The position numbers and the translations under genes are program-made. This document shows, piece by piece, positions 24,258-33,074 of a stretch of DNA of 64,000 nt. The notes beneath the pieces were generated by a model, which worked only from the letters and a program-made list of their open reading frames with translations, was not told where the DNA came from and did not search any database. Numbering within the stretch: position 1 is the first letter of the stretch; every line of letters starts with the position of its first letter. The DNA comes from Amycolatopsis nigrescens CSC17Ta-90 (lineage in GTDB: Bacteria; Actinomycetota; Actinomycetes; Mycobacteriales; Pseudonocardiaceae): contig NZ_ARVW01000001.1 in the NCBI RefSeq assembly GCF_000384315.1, positions 7,609,001 to 7,673,000 on the forward strand. Reading direction: 5' to 3'.

Positions 24258-25286
24258 ATGTCGCAACAGACAACAGAAGCAGCCGAAGGCAGCGGCCTGC
24301 TGATGGCCGCGCACGACGGGTTCATCCAGTCGCGCGCGCTTCAGCTGGCCGCCGAGCTTGGCATCGCCGATCTGCTGGCCGATGGCGGCCGGAGCGCCGA
24401 GGAGCTGGCGACGGCCACCGAAACCCACCGCCCGGCGCTGTACCGGCTGCTGCGGCTGCTCGCCGGCTCCGGGGTGCTCACCGAAGTCGAGCACGGCCGG
24501 TTCGAGCTGACCCCGGCCGGCGCGGAGCTGCGCGCGGACCATCCGCGGTCGGTGAAGGCGACCCTGCTCAGCGCCAAGCTCTTCCTGCCCGTGTACGCCG
24601 ATGCCATGTACAGCCTGAAAACCGGCGAGCCCGCCTTTCCCCGGTCCTTCGGGAAGCCGCTGTTCGAGTACCTGCAGGACCATCCCGACCAGAGCGCGCA
24701 CTTCCACTCCGCGATGGCGGACGCGAGCAGGCTGGAGACCGCCGCGCTGCTGGACGCCTACGACTTCGGTGGCGCGGGGCGCCTTGTCGACGTCGGCGGC
24801 GGGACCGGCACGCTGCTCGGTGCGATCCTGGGCGCCTACCCGGAAAGCACCGGCGTGGTGTTCGACCAGCCGCACCTCGCCGAAGCGGCGGCGGCACAGG
24901 CGGCCGCGGACGGGGTCACCGACCGTCTGACCTTCACCGCGGGCGACTTCTTCGGCCAGGAGATACCGCGTGACGGCGACATCTACCTGCTGAAGTCGAT
25001 CATCCACGACTGGCCGGACGAGGAGGCCGTGCGCATCCTGCGCGGCTGCCGTCAGGCGATGTCGCCCGGCAGCCGCCTGCTGCTGGTGGAGCGGGTGCTC
25101 CCGCCGGGCGGCGGGAGCCATCCGGGGCACGCGATGGACTTCACCCTGCTGGTGGTCCTCGGCGGCCAGGAACGGACCGAGGACGAGTACGCGAAACTGC
25201 TCGCCGAAGCCGGCCTGAAGTGCAACGGCGTCACCGCCACCGCTTCGCCGATGAGCGTGCTGGAGGCGGTGCCGCTGCCGGACTGA
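24258..25286 (+). CDS. O-methyltransferase family 2 (SAM-dependent, dimeric)
   Basis: 342 residues. An N-terminal winged-helix dimerisation domain (about 15-100; LAAELGIADLLADGGRSAEE) is followed by the Rossmann domain with RLVDVGGGTGTLLGAIL (SAM binding), GDIYLLKSIIHDWPDEEAV (catalytic base region) and AMDFTLLVVLGGQERTEDEY. This is the standard architecture of actinomycete natural-product O-methyltransferases. It sits 44 bases after the cupin gene and is the last gene clearly belonging to the operon. Substrate probably a hydroxyl or enol of the pathway product. Confidence 0.9.
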   Translation: MSQQTTEAAEGSGLLMAAHDGFIQSRALQLAAELGIADLLADGGRSAEELATATETHRPALYRLLRLLAGSGVLTEVEHGRFELTPAGAELRADHPRSVKATLLSAKLFLPVYADAMYSLKTGEPAFPRSFGKPLFEYLQDHPDQSAHFHSAMADASRLETAALLDAYDFGGAGRLVDVGGGTGTLLGAILGAYPESTGVVFDQPHLAEAAAAQAAADGVTDRLTFTAGDFFGQEIPRDGDIYLLKSIIHDWPDEEAVRILRGCRQAMSPGSRLLLVERVLPPGGGSHPGHAMDFTLLVVLGGQERTEDEYAKLLAEAGLKCNGVTATASPMSVLEAVPLPD

Positions 25287-25376
25287 CCCAGTGCCTGATA
25301 CCGCCGTCGATTCCGCCTGTTCTGCCGCAACTGCCGGTTATCCTGGAACGCCTGGCAAGCGGGGAGGGGGCCTCGG

Positions 25377-28300
25377 ATGGCCGAGGCGGCGAAAACGATC
25401 GGGCGTCTCGGCTGGCTGACCGCGACCATCGGCCCACCGGGAGCCGTGGCAGGGCTGTGGCCGGGCTGGGTGCAGGACAATCCGGTGCTGGCCGTGGTGC
25501 TGCTGGTCGTCTACGAGGCGGTGCTGGCGGTGGTCGCGTTCGTCCGCGAGGTGGCCAGTGAGCTGATCAGGCGCTGGCAGGCGAGGTTCATCGAGCGGGT
25601 CGACCAGACGCTGGGTCGCAGGCTGTTCCGGTTCGAGCGCCGGTACCGGGAGTTCGTGCTCGGCGCGCTGCGGTTCATCGACCTCAAGGGCCTGGCCACA
25701 ATCGGTCCGTACACGCCCCAGCTCGACGAGGTCTTCGTGGAGCTGGGGCTGGTACCGCGCAGCCCGCACCAGGTGGTTTCGGACCCGCTCGCGGACGTGC
25801 CGGCCGAGCTGACCGAGCGGTCTTCCCTGCACGAGTTCCTCAGCCGATCGACCCCGGAAGTGCTGGCCGTGGTCGGTGCCGCCGGCAGCGGGAAGACCAC
25901 CCTGCTGCGGCACACCGCCCGCCGGATCTGCCATGCGGGTGGCAAGCAGCGACGCCCGGTGCCGATCTTCCTGTTCCTCCGCGACCATTCCACCGAGATA
26001 CTGGCCGACCCCGAGGTGCCGCTGGCCGACCTGCTGCGCGGCACGCTCGGCCGGTACCGGCCCGACGAGCCCGCCGGCTGGTTCGAGCAGAAACTGCGCG
26101 ACGGCGACTGCGTGGTGCTGCTCGACGGGCTGGACGAGGTGACGCCGCGGGGAGACCGGCGTGCGGTCTCCGACTGGGTCGAGCGCCAGATCGGGCAGTA
26201 CCCCGGGAACGACTACGTGATCACGTCCCGCCCGCACGGCTACTGGGCGGCCGAGATCGTCGGCGCGACGGTGCTGCAGGTGCGGCGGTTCACCGACGAG
26301 CAGGTCGCCCGGTTCGTCCGCGGCTGGTACTGGTCGATGGAACGGCACAGCACGGGCACGGACAACGGGGAAATGGAACCGCGGGTCGCCTCCGCCGCCG
26401 ACGACCTGCTGGACCGGCTGCGGAACGCGACCGGGCTGTACGAGCTGACGGTCAACCCGCTGCTGCTGACCATGATCGCGAACGTGCACCACTACCGCAG
26501 CGCGCTGCCGGGCAGCAGGGCCGAGCTCTACAGCGAAATCTGCGAGGTGATGCTCTGGCGCCGGCACAGCGCGAAGAAGCTGCCGATCGAACTCGGCGGG
26601 GACCAGAAGGAGCTGCTGCTGCGGCAGCTCGCGTTCACCATGATGGAGCGCCGGGTGCGGGACCTGCCGAAGGCCGAGGTGCTCGAGGTGCTCAAACCCT
26701 TGCTGCGCCGGGTTTCCAAGGAGCTCACCGGGGAGGAGTTCCTCGCCGAAGTAGGCTCCAGCGGCCTGTTGATCGAACGTGAGAACGGGCTGCACTCCTT
26801 CGCCCACCACACTTTCCAGGAGTACCTGGCCGCCGCGCACATTCAGGACAAGGGGCCGGTCGACCTGCTGCCGGGACTCGTCGACGACGAATGGTGGCGG
26901 GAGTGCACGCTGTTGTACGCCGCCCGCGCGGACACCGACCCGATCATCCGCGCCTGCCTCGACTCGGCCAGTGTCCCGGCGCTCGCGCTGGCCTTCGACT
27001 GCGCCCAGCACGCCCGGGAAATCGACCCCGCGCTTCGCGAAAGCCTGGACCGGCTGCTGGAGTCCTGTTACGAGCCGGACATCGATCCGCGGCGCCGGAG
27101 GCTGATGGCCCACGTGATGGTCACCCGGCACCTGCGCCACCTCACGCCAACCGACGGTGTCGCGCGGATCTGCGCCAGGCCGATCAGCGTGGACATCTAC
27201 CGGCTCTTCCTCGCCGACACCGGGACCAGCCCGCCCGACGACCCGAGGCCGTTCCGGCCGGGATCGGGCGGGCCGGTGGTCGGGGTGCACCCTGCCGACG
27301 TGCTGACCTTCGTGCACTGGATCAACCAGATCGCCGGCGGCGGCTCGGCCTACCGGCTGCCCCGGCGTGCCGAGGTCGAGGTGCCGGCCGTGCGGCGTGC
27401 CCTGGACCAGCCGGATTCCGCGCCGCCGGGCAGGCTCAGTGTCTGGCTGGAGCCGCACGGCACCCGCGCGCTAGAGCTGTGGACGCCGGAACCAGCCCAG
27501 CACCCGCATCTGATCAAGGCCGAAGTGCTGGTCCGTGCGGTCACCGGTGACCTGCGGGCCTCGGCGGCAACGCTGGCCAGGCTGCTGCTGGCGCGTTCCC
27601 TGGTCGTGCTCCGTGCCGTGGCGTTCGATCTCGAGCATGGCGTGGCCGGTGCCCGCGCCCGCAACCTCGCCGGCGACCTGGTGCACGGCCTCGCCCGCGC
27701 ACTCGACCTCGCGCTGGCGAGGTCCAGCGATCTCGGGCTGGCCAGGACGCTCAACCCGGCTCTCGCGCACGCCTTCGACCTGGCCCGCGCGGTGGACCGC
27801 GAGGTCGACCACGCGCGGGCGCTCAACCTGGCCAGGCTGCGCGATCTCGCCCGGATCCGGGCCATCGATCTCGCACTGGCGCTGGACCTCGCGCTCGGGC
27901 GCGCGTTCACCGTGGCCGGCAGCAGGCCGGACTCCGAACGCGACCTGGTGCACGATCTCGACCGCGCGCTGGACCGGGACTTCGAGTACGCCCGCAGGCT
28001 GGCAAGCACACTGGACACCGACCTCGACACCGCGCTGGAGCCGGATCTCGACCTCGTCCTGGACGTCGTGCTCGGTCTCGACCTCGCCCGCGACACCGAT
28101 CGCACCCCGGTCCCGTTCGGCGAGTACCACCGCCACCTCGAAGCGATCACCGGGCTGGCCATGCCCCGCGCCCTTTCCCAGGCGCTCCAGGAGTCCGAAC
28201 GCGTGCCGCTGGACGAGGACCGGCATCGTTTCCTGGACAGTTTCGCGCGGGCTTTCGTGACCATCACCGGCATCGAGTCCGGCGACCGGATCGTGCCGCC

Positions 28301-28619
28301 CGACTCGCTGACGGCCGAGGTCCGGAGGGCCTGCTCCGGCCTGCTCGCGGCCTCTCCGGTACCGGACTGGGCCAGGGAGGCGAGTGACCGGCTGGAACGG
28401 CTCGCCGTGCCCGTCTTCAGCCGCCGCCAGAACCTCACCCCGGTCACCGCGACCGCGATCCGGACCGGGGTGCTGTGCCTCGCCGTCGAAGCGGACGCCC
28501 TCGGCGCCCCCAGCACCGCCGAGGCGTTCCGGCAGGTCGCGGCCGGGGTGAGCCTGCTCGAGCAGCGCTGGGGGAGCGAGCTGTCGCCGACCGAGACGAT
28601 CGTGCTCGCCACCGCGTGA
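25377..28619 (+). CDS. NACHT-domain NTPase with membrane-like N-terminus and C-terminal repeat
   Basis: 1080 residues. A hydrophobic segment at about 37-57 (VLAVVLLVVYEAVLAVVAFV) suggests membrane anchoring. The NACHT module follows: Walker A GAAGSGKT (167-174), Walker B CVVLLDGLDEV (245-255), and sensor-like VITSRPHGYW. Residues about 480-640 look helical, like the winged-helix and helical parts of STAND ATPases. Residues about 740-900 are a low-complexity A/L/D/R repeat with a period near eight (RALDLALA, RSSDLGLA, RTLNPALA, RAIDLALA). Family knowledge: bacterial NACHT proteins include antiphage sensors. No effector nuclease or protease domain is recognised. Ribosome site GGGGAGGGGG; 90 bases after the methyltransferase, so possibly its own unit. 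Confidence 0.88.
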   Translation: MAEAAKTIGRLGWLTATIGPPGAVAGLWPGWVQDNPVLAVVLLVVYEAVLAVVAFVREVASELIRRWQARFIERVDQTLGRRLFRFERRYREFVLGALRFIDLKGLATIGPYTPQLDEVFVELGLVPRSPHQVVSDPLADVPAELTERSSLHEFLSRSTPEVLAVVGAAGSGKTTLLRHTARRICHAGGKQRRPVPIFLFLRDHSTEILADPEVPLADLLRGTLGRYRPDEPAGWFEQKLRDGDCVVLLDGLDEVTPRGDRRAVSDWVERQIGQYPGNDYVITSRPHGYWAAEIVGATVLQVRRFTDEQVARFVRGWYWSMERHSTGTDNGEMEPRVASAADDLLDRLRNATGLYELTVNPLLLTMIANVHHYRSALPGSRAELYSEICEVMLWRRHSAKKLPIELGGDQKELLLRQLAFTMMERRVRDLPKAEVLEVLKPLLRRVSKELTGEEFLAEVGSSGLLIERENGLHSFAHHTFQEYLAAAHIQDKGPVDLLPGLVDDEWWRECTLLYAARADTDPIIRACLDSASVPALALAFDCAQHAREIDPALRESLDRLLESCYEPDIDPRRRRLMAHVMVTRHLRHLTPTDGVARICARPISVDIYRLFLADTGTSPPDDPRPFRPGSGGPVVGVHPADVLTFVHWINQIAGGGSAYRLPRRAEVEVPAVRRALDQPDSAPPGRLSVWLEPHGTRALELWTPEPAQHPHLIKAEVLVRAVTGDLRASAATLARLLLARSLVVLRAVAFDLEHGVAGARARNLAGDLVHGLARALDLALARSSDLGLARTLNPALAHAFDLARAVDREVDHARALNLARLRDLARIRAIDLALALDLALGRAFTVAGSRPDSERDLVHDLDRALDRDFEYARRLASTLDTDLDTALEPDLDLVLDVVLGLDLARDTDRTPVPFGEYHRHLEAITGLAMPRALSQALQESERVPLDEDRHRFLDSFARAFVTITGIESGDRIVPPDSLTAEVRRACSGLLAASPVPDWAREASDRLERLAVPVFSRRQNLTPVTATAIRTGVLCLAVEADALGAPSTAEAFRQVAAGVSLLEQRWGSELSPTETIVLATA

Positions 28620-28638
28620 ACGCGGCGCTGGCCGAGTG

Positions 28639-29523
28639 CTACCACCGGCCGGGTTTCCGCAGGAGGAACAGGTAGGAGCCGAGGTGGTCGCGGAAGAACG
28701 AGCGCACCACGGGAATCACCGGATCCATCTGGGCGACGGCTTCGGCTCCGTAGCGCTGGATGATCTCCTCGCGCCGGTCGGCGTAGAGAATTCCCATCAG
28801 TTCCCCGCTGAACGCGCAGTTCTGCACCATGCTTTCCACCTTGACCAGCTCAAAGCCGGCCGTGGCCGCCATTTCCATGGTCTCGGCCACCGTGCCCGGT
28901 GCCGCACAGCACCAGGTTTGCTGATATGCGGCCAGTTGCACTGCGGAGGGCGTGCCACGGACGGTGAACTCACTCATCATGAAGTGACCGCCCGGCCGGA
29001 GGACCCGCGCGGCTTCGTGAAACGCCTGCTGGCGATCGGACAGGTGGGCGAACATGTCGATGGCCATGGCGGCGTCGAAGGACTCGTCCTCGAAGTCGAG
29101 GGCCATGGCGTTGCCGTAGCCGAAAGTGACCCGGTCGGAGACGCCTTCGGCCCTGGCGGTCTCGGTGGCCCTGGCGATCTGCTCCCGGCTGACGGTGATG
29201 CCGGTGGCCCGCCCTCCGCTGCGCTGGGCCATCCGCACCGCGGGCAGGCCGGTGCCGCAGCCGATGTCCAGCAGGTGTTCGCCGGCCTTCAGTCCCAGGG
29301 TTTCGACGTGGTACTCGGTGGAGCGTTCCTGCGCCCGGTTGGCGAGATCGCCGAGGGTGGTCGCCGGCTCGCGCTCACCTGGCCGCGTCCACATGCCGAG
29401 GTGCACGCCGATGTCCCCGATGGTCAGGTCGTAGAGGTCGCCGAACTGGTCGTAGTTGACCCCGATCTGCTCAGGGCTTGGTGCGGTGAAGTCGTCGCCG
29501 ACCCGATCATGTGCTGTTGTCAT
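28639..29523 (-). CDS. Class I SAM-dependent methyltransferase (small-molecule type)
   Basis: 294 residues from ATG 29523, preceded by GGAGGAG. HLLDIGCGTGLPAVRMAQ is the SAM-binding motif, followed by AMALDFEDESFDAAMAIDMF and AARVLRPGGHFMMSEFTV. The N-terminus (GVNYDQFGDLYDLTIGDIGV) resembles that of natural-product methyltransferases of the rebeccamycin/rifamycin O-methyltransferase and GPP C-methyltransferase type. It is transcribed on its own, convergent with the NACHT gene, so it is not clearly part of the biosynthetic operon. Substrate unknown. Confidence 0.85.
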   Translation of the reverse strand: MTTAHDRVGDDFTAPSPEQIGVNYDQFGDLYDLTIGDIGVHLGMWTRPGEREPATTLGDLANRAQERSTEYHVETLGLKAGEHLLDIGCGTGLPAVRMAQRSGGRATGITVSREQIARATETARAEGVSDRVTFGYGNAMALDFEDESFDAAMAIDMFAHLSDRQQAFHEAARVLRPGGHFMMSEFTVRGTPSAVQLAAYQQTWCCAAPGTVAETMEMAATAGFELVKVESMVQNCAFSGELMGILYADRREEIIQRYGAEAVAQMDPVIPVVRSFFRDHLGSYLFLLRKPGRW

Positions 29524-29745
29524 GACACGCAACTCCTCCAAGCGGCGGAAGGCAAGCCTGATAACGCTAGCGGGCTGGGGAGCCGCTGGCGACGGCGGTC
29601 GGTTGCGCCGAACGGGTGGGAATTCAGGCCGTGATCGAGTTCCGGAACCCGAGTGAATCCATGCGCGTCCCATCCGGCAGTTCCCGTTCGAATGCCTCGA
29701 AATGTGCATCGAGAGAAAGCGTTCGGCAAAGAGGAAGGGGTCGCC

Positions 29746-30300
29746 ATGATCGGCAGGGTGCTCAACCTGGCTCGAACAGAAAGCAAGATCGAAAAAGGGG
29801 AGGATTCCGGCCGGTTCGGGCGGGCTCTCGACAAGTTCAAGGGCAGTGTCTTGGAGAAGGTCGTCGACTCGCTCCTGGTGCTGGCTGGCAGTGCGCTGGT
29901 CGCGTTCCTGGCCGGGATCGATCCTCGAACCTGGTGGAGTGAAACCACTATGAGCTTCGAAGCGCCGGTCGATCGGTCGGAGATGCGAGGAGGTCTGGAC
30001 GTCGCGCTGAGCGGGGAGGCGGCCGACGACTCCGCCGTCTGGCTCCTCGCGAGGAATTCTTCGGGCTGGTACCCGTTGCAGATCGCCACTCAGGCGGAAC
30101 AGGGAAAGTGGCAAGCGAAGATCGAGGCGCAGCAGATCGAGGCGAGCGAATTCGACCTCTGTGTGGCGGTTGTCGGCAACGACAAGTCGAAACAGTTCGG
30201 CGAACACCGGGCCGAATTCGCCGCCCGGTCGATGACGGATACCGATGTGCAGGCCGAAGGTGCGTCCCCCAACCCATGCGTGCATGTCCTGAAGCGATAG
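29746..30300 (+). CDS. Hypothetical membrane-anchored protein
   Basis: 184 residues from ATG 29746, preceded by GAGGAAGGGG; an in-frame ATG at 29653 would add 31 residues but has no ribosome site. A charged N-terminal stretch is followed by one membrane segment (about 40-58, VVDSLLVLAGSALVAFLAG) and an external or cytosolic domain of about 115 residues with a beta-rich look (GLDVALSGEAADDSAVWLLA, GWYPLQIATQ, FDLCVAVVG). I do not recognise the family. It is divergent from the methyltransferase at 28639 and convergent with the next one. Confidence 0.65.
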   Translation: MIGRVLNLARTESKIEKGEDSGRFGRALDKFKGSVLEKVVDSLLVLAGSALVAFLAGIDPRTWWSETTMSFEAPVDRSEMRGGLDVALSGEAADDSAVWLLARNSSGWYPLQIATQAEQGKWQAKIEAQQIEASEFDLCVAVVGNDKSKQFGEHRAEFAARSMTDTDVQAEGASPNPCVHVLKR

Positions 30301-30334
30301 CCGCGGGCCTGCCGTTTTTCCGTTGCGAACGTCG

Positions 30335-31129
30335 TCACCGTCGGCCGACGGTGAGGACGGCGGACCAGTGGCGCGTGAGTCGCCCGTCCGGGCGTTCGGC
30401 GAGGCGGTGGCGTATCTCCTGATAGAGGTGTGCGCGCTTGTCCGGCTCCATCGCGATGTGGCCGGAGAAGGTGTCCAGCAAAGCGAGGTACTCCTCCGCG
30501 GTGTAGCGCAGGGCCCATACGTAGCGCCGTGTTCCGACGACCGTGAAGTATCCGGAGGTGCTGAACTCGGTGGCGATGGGGTTGGGCTGAGCCTCCGGCG
30601 GAGGCGGTGGCCATGGACCGTCGTGGCCTTCGCCGATTTCGACGTAGACCTGTTGGATCTCGGTGAAGAAAGGGTCGAAACCGACCGGAAGGGCGTGTTC
30701 GGCGTTCCACACGGCCAAGTGGCCGCCCGCGTTGAGGAGGGCTGCCGCTTTCGCATACTTGACCTCCGGGTCCACCCAGTTCCAGGCCGTGGCCGCGTAG
30801 ACGAGATCGAAGTGGGTGCCGGGCGCCGACTCCCACTCTTCGAAGGACGACGTGATCACCGAGGTGCCGGCGAACCCGGCGAGGCGCTGCCGGGCCTCTG
30901 CCGCCAGCGCGTCGCCGAGCTCGATCGCGGTGATCCCGAAGCCCCTCCGTGCCAGTGGCAAGGTCGCCTTTCCCGGACCGCAGCCCACTTCCAGGAGGTG
31001 CGCGGGTGGCTCGACCCCGGTGATCTCGAGCAGGTCGGCGTACAGCTCGGCCGGGTAGTCCGGGCGCGCGTGCTGATACCGGGAAGCCGCGCTGTTGAAG
31101 GTGGTTCGCAGTCGGCGATCTTGGGACAT
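30335..31129 (-). CDS. Class I SAM-dependent methyltransferase
   Basis: 264 residues. LLEVGCGPGKATLPLARRG is motif I, ITAIELGDALAAEARQRL motif II, and FDLVYAATAWNWVDPEVKY the region typical of the Methyltransf_11/25 group around the active site. The N-terminus TTFNSAASRYQHARPDYPAEL is common in uncharacterised actinobacterial methyltransferases that act on small molecules. Divergent from the MarR gene, sharing an intergenic region with two palindromes. No substrate can be assigned. Confidence 0.85.
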   Translation of the reverse strand: MSQDRRLRTTFNSAASRYQHARPDYPAELYADLLEITGVEPPAHLLEVGCGPGKATLPLARRGFGITAIELGDALAAEARQRLAGFAGTSVITSSFEEWESAPGTHFDLVYAATAWNWVDPEVKYAKAAALLNAGGHLAVWNAEHALPVGFDPFFTEIQQVYVEIGEGHDGPWPPPPPEAQPNPIATEFSTSGYFTVVGTRRYVWALRYTAEEYLALLDTFSGHIAMEPDKRAHLYQEIRHRLAERPDGRLTRHWSAVLTVGRR

Positions 31130-31170
31130 CCGCCCATCCTGACAGCGCCGGACCAGGCCGAAAATTCCCC

Positions 31171-31203
31171 TTGAAAACTGCGCAGCCTGGACTGTACAGT
31201 TTT
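31171..31203 (+). promoter_or_regulatory. Putative promoter and operator of the MarR-MFS pair
   Basis: TTGAAA (31171-31176) and TACAGT (31195-31200) are 18 bases apart. Two inverted repeats cover the promoter: AAAACTG (31174-31180) with CAGTTTT (31197-31203), and the perfect ACTGTACAGT (31191-31200) over the -10 box. This is where an autoregulatory MarR dimer would be expected to bind. Confidence 0.5.
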
Positions 31204-31230
31204 GCCTGCGGGTGACGAGAGGTGGTGGAC

Positions 31231-31671
31231 ATGGACGACGCTGTGTCGGAATCGGCGGTGCACGCCGCGCGCGAGCTGCGGACCATGGTGGGCCGGCTGC
31301 GCAGGCGGCTCAGGCAGACCTACGACGTCGAGGGGCTGACGCCTTCGCAGACATCGGTGCTGAGGCGGCTCGACAAGTACGGCCCGGCGTCGACCAGCGA
31401 TCTCGCGGCGGCGGAAGGGGTCCGGCACCAGTCGGTGGCCGCCACGTTGCAGGCGCTGGGCGGACGTGGCCTGATCGAGCGCCGCGCGGATCCCGGTGAC
31501 GGGCGCCGGCAGCTGGTGTCCGTCAGCGAAGCCGGGCACGCCTTCCTCGCGGACAAGCGCCGCGCGGGAGAGGAATGGCTGGCTCGTGCGCTGCACGACC
31601 GCTACACCGAGAAAGAGCGGCAGGCGCTGCTGAAGGCACTGGAACTCGTGGAACGGCTGACCGACGGATGA
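31231..31671 (+). CDS. MarR family transcriptional regulator
   Basis: 146 residues from ATG 31231 (GAGAGG upstream); GTG 31222 would add three residues. LTPSQTSVLRRLDKYGPAST, LAAAEGVRHQSVAATLQALG and IERRADPGDGRRQLVSVSEA correspond to the MarR winged helix and its wing (D-x-R-D/G-x-R motif). The stop overlaps the start of an MFS transporter (ATGA), the classical arrangement for a drug-responsive repressor of an efflux pump. Confidence 0.92.
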   Translation: MDDAVSESAVHAARELRTMVGRLRRRLRQTYDVEGLTPSQTSVLRRLDKYGPASTSDLAAAEGVRHQSVAATLQALGGRGLIERRADPGDGRRQLVSVSEAGHAFLADKRRAGEEWLARALHDRYTEKERQALLKALELVERLTDG

Positions 31672-33068
31672 TCCGTCGTCGCAAGGATTCAGGGGAGGGC
31701 TTCGACCGCAGGTTGCTGGCGCCGATGATGGTCGGGTCGATGCTGAACCCGGTCAACTCGTCGATCATCTCGGTGGCGCTGGTGCCGATCGGAGTCGCGT
31801 TCGGCGCGTCGCCGTCGGAGACGGCCTGGCTGATCTCGGGGCTGTACCTTGCCACCGCGATCGGCCAGCCGGTGGTGGGCCGGTTGATCGACCTGCACGG
31901 CCCGCGCCGGCTGTACCTCATCGGCGCGGCCCTGACCGGGCTCGCCGGCGTCATCGGCATGCTAGCGCCCAACCTCGGCGTGCTGGTCGCGGCCAGGGTC
32001 GTGCTGGGATTCGGGACCTGCGCGGGATACCCGTCCGCGATGTACCTGATTCGCGCCGAGGCCAAGCGCACCGGGCAGGACACCCCGGCCGCGGTGCTCA
32101 CCGCGGTCGCGGTCGCCACGCAGACGATCGCCGTCATCGGCCCCGGCCTCGGCGGCCTGCTCATCGAGCTGGGCGGCTGGCGCACCACGTTCGCGCTCAA
32201 CCTCCCGCTCGCGGCCATCGGGCTGGTCCTGGGCGCGCTGCGGCTGCCGAAGACCGCGCCGCTGGGCGGTGGTGACGACCGCGGGCTGGACCTGCCGGGG
32301 ATGGCGCTGTTCGCGGTCACCCTGGTGTCGCTGTTGCTGTTCCTGATGAACCTGGGTGCCGGGCTTTGGTACCTGCTCGCGATCGCGGTGGTCGCCGGTG
32401 CTGTCTTCGTGCTGCGGGAACTGCGGGCGTCGTCCCCCTTCATCGACCTGCGGCTGTTGGGCGGCAACCTGCCCCTGGTCCTGACCTATGTGCGGGCGTT
32501 GCTCTCCTTCGTCGCCGCCTATTCGTTCCTTTACGGCTATACCCGGTGGATGGAGGAGGGGCGCGGGCTGTCCGCGGCACAGGCGGGGGGCGCCCAGCTG
32601 CCGCTGTTCGCCGTCGGCATCCTGGCCTCGGTGCTCACCGGGCGGCACAAGGAAGTGCGCGCCAAGCTGACGGTCGGTGCGGCGGGGCAGATCGTCGCCT
32701 GCGCACTGCTGCTCACGCTCGGCCCCGGCAGCCCGTTCTGGCTGCTGCTGTCCGTCGCCGTCGTGTTCGGTGTGCCGCAGGGACTGAACAACCTCGCGCT
32801 GCAGAACTCCGTGTACCACCAGGCTGTTCCGGAGCGACTCGGCTCCTCGGCCGGGTTGCTGCGCACCGCCGGCTACCTTGGTGCGGTCATCGCCTCCGCC
32901 GCCAACGGTGCTTTTCTCTCGCACGGCGCCGACACACCAGGGCTGCACCACCTGAGCTGGTTCATGCTCGGCACCGCGGTCGTGTTCCTGGTGACCACCG
33001 TGGCCGACCGCAGCCTCAGCCGGGTGGGCGCCGCGAAGGAAACCGCCGGCACCTCGGCCAGTGGATGA
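31668..33068 (+). CDS. MFS transporter (DHA2-like exporter)
   Basis: 466 residues from ATG 31668 with about 13-14 hydrophobic segments. VVGRLIDLHGPRRLYLIGAA is the conserved loop 2-3 motif A (G-x-L-x-D-x-x-G-x-R-x-x), and VIGPGLGGLLIELGGWRTTF matches motif C of proton-drug antiporters. It is translationally coupled to the MarR regulator and so is probably induced by its substrate. The adjacent P450 gene, convergent at its 3' end, may belong to the same drug-handling locus. Confidence 0.9.
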   Translation: MIRRRKDSGEGFDRRLLAPMMVGSMLNPVNSSIISVALVPIGVAFGASPSETAWLISGLYLATAIGQPVVGRLIDLHGPRRLYLIGAALTGLAGVIGMLAPNLGVLVAARVVLGFGTCAGYPSAMYLIRAEAKRTGQDTPAAVLTAVAVATQTIAVIGPGLGGLLIELGGWRTTFALNLPLAAIGLVLGALRLPKTAPLGGGDDRGLDLPGMALFAVTLVSLLLFLMNLGAGLWYLLAIAVVAGAVFVLRELRASSPFIDLRLLGGNLPLVLTYVRALLSFVAAYSFLYGYTRWMEEGRGLSAAQAGGAQLPLFAVGILASVLTGRHKEVRAKLTVGAAGQIVACALLLTLGPGSPFWLLLSVAVVFGVPQGLNNLALQNSVYHQAVPERLGSSAGLLRTAGYLGAVIASAANGAFLSHGADTPGLHHLSWFMLGTAVVFLVTTVADRSLSRVGAAKETAGTSASG

Positions 33069-33074
33069 GGGCGT

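Noticed and set aside
27600..28100. DNA tandem repeat in the NACHT gene
   Set aside because: The repetition is in the protein composition (A/L/D/R) and not in exact DNA units, so it is described with the gene.
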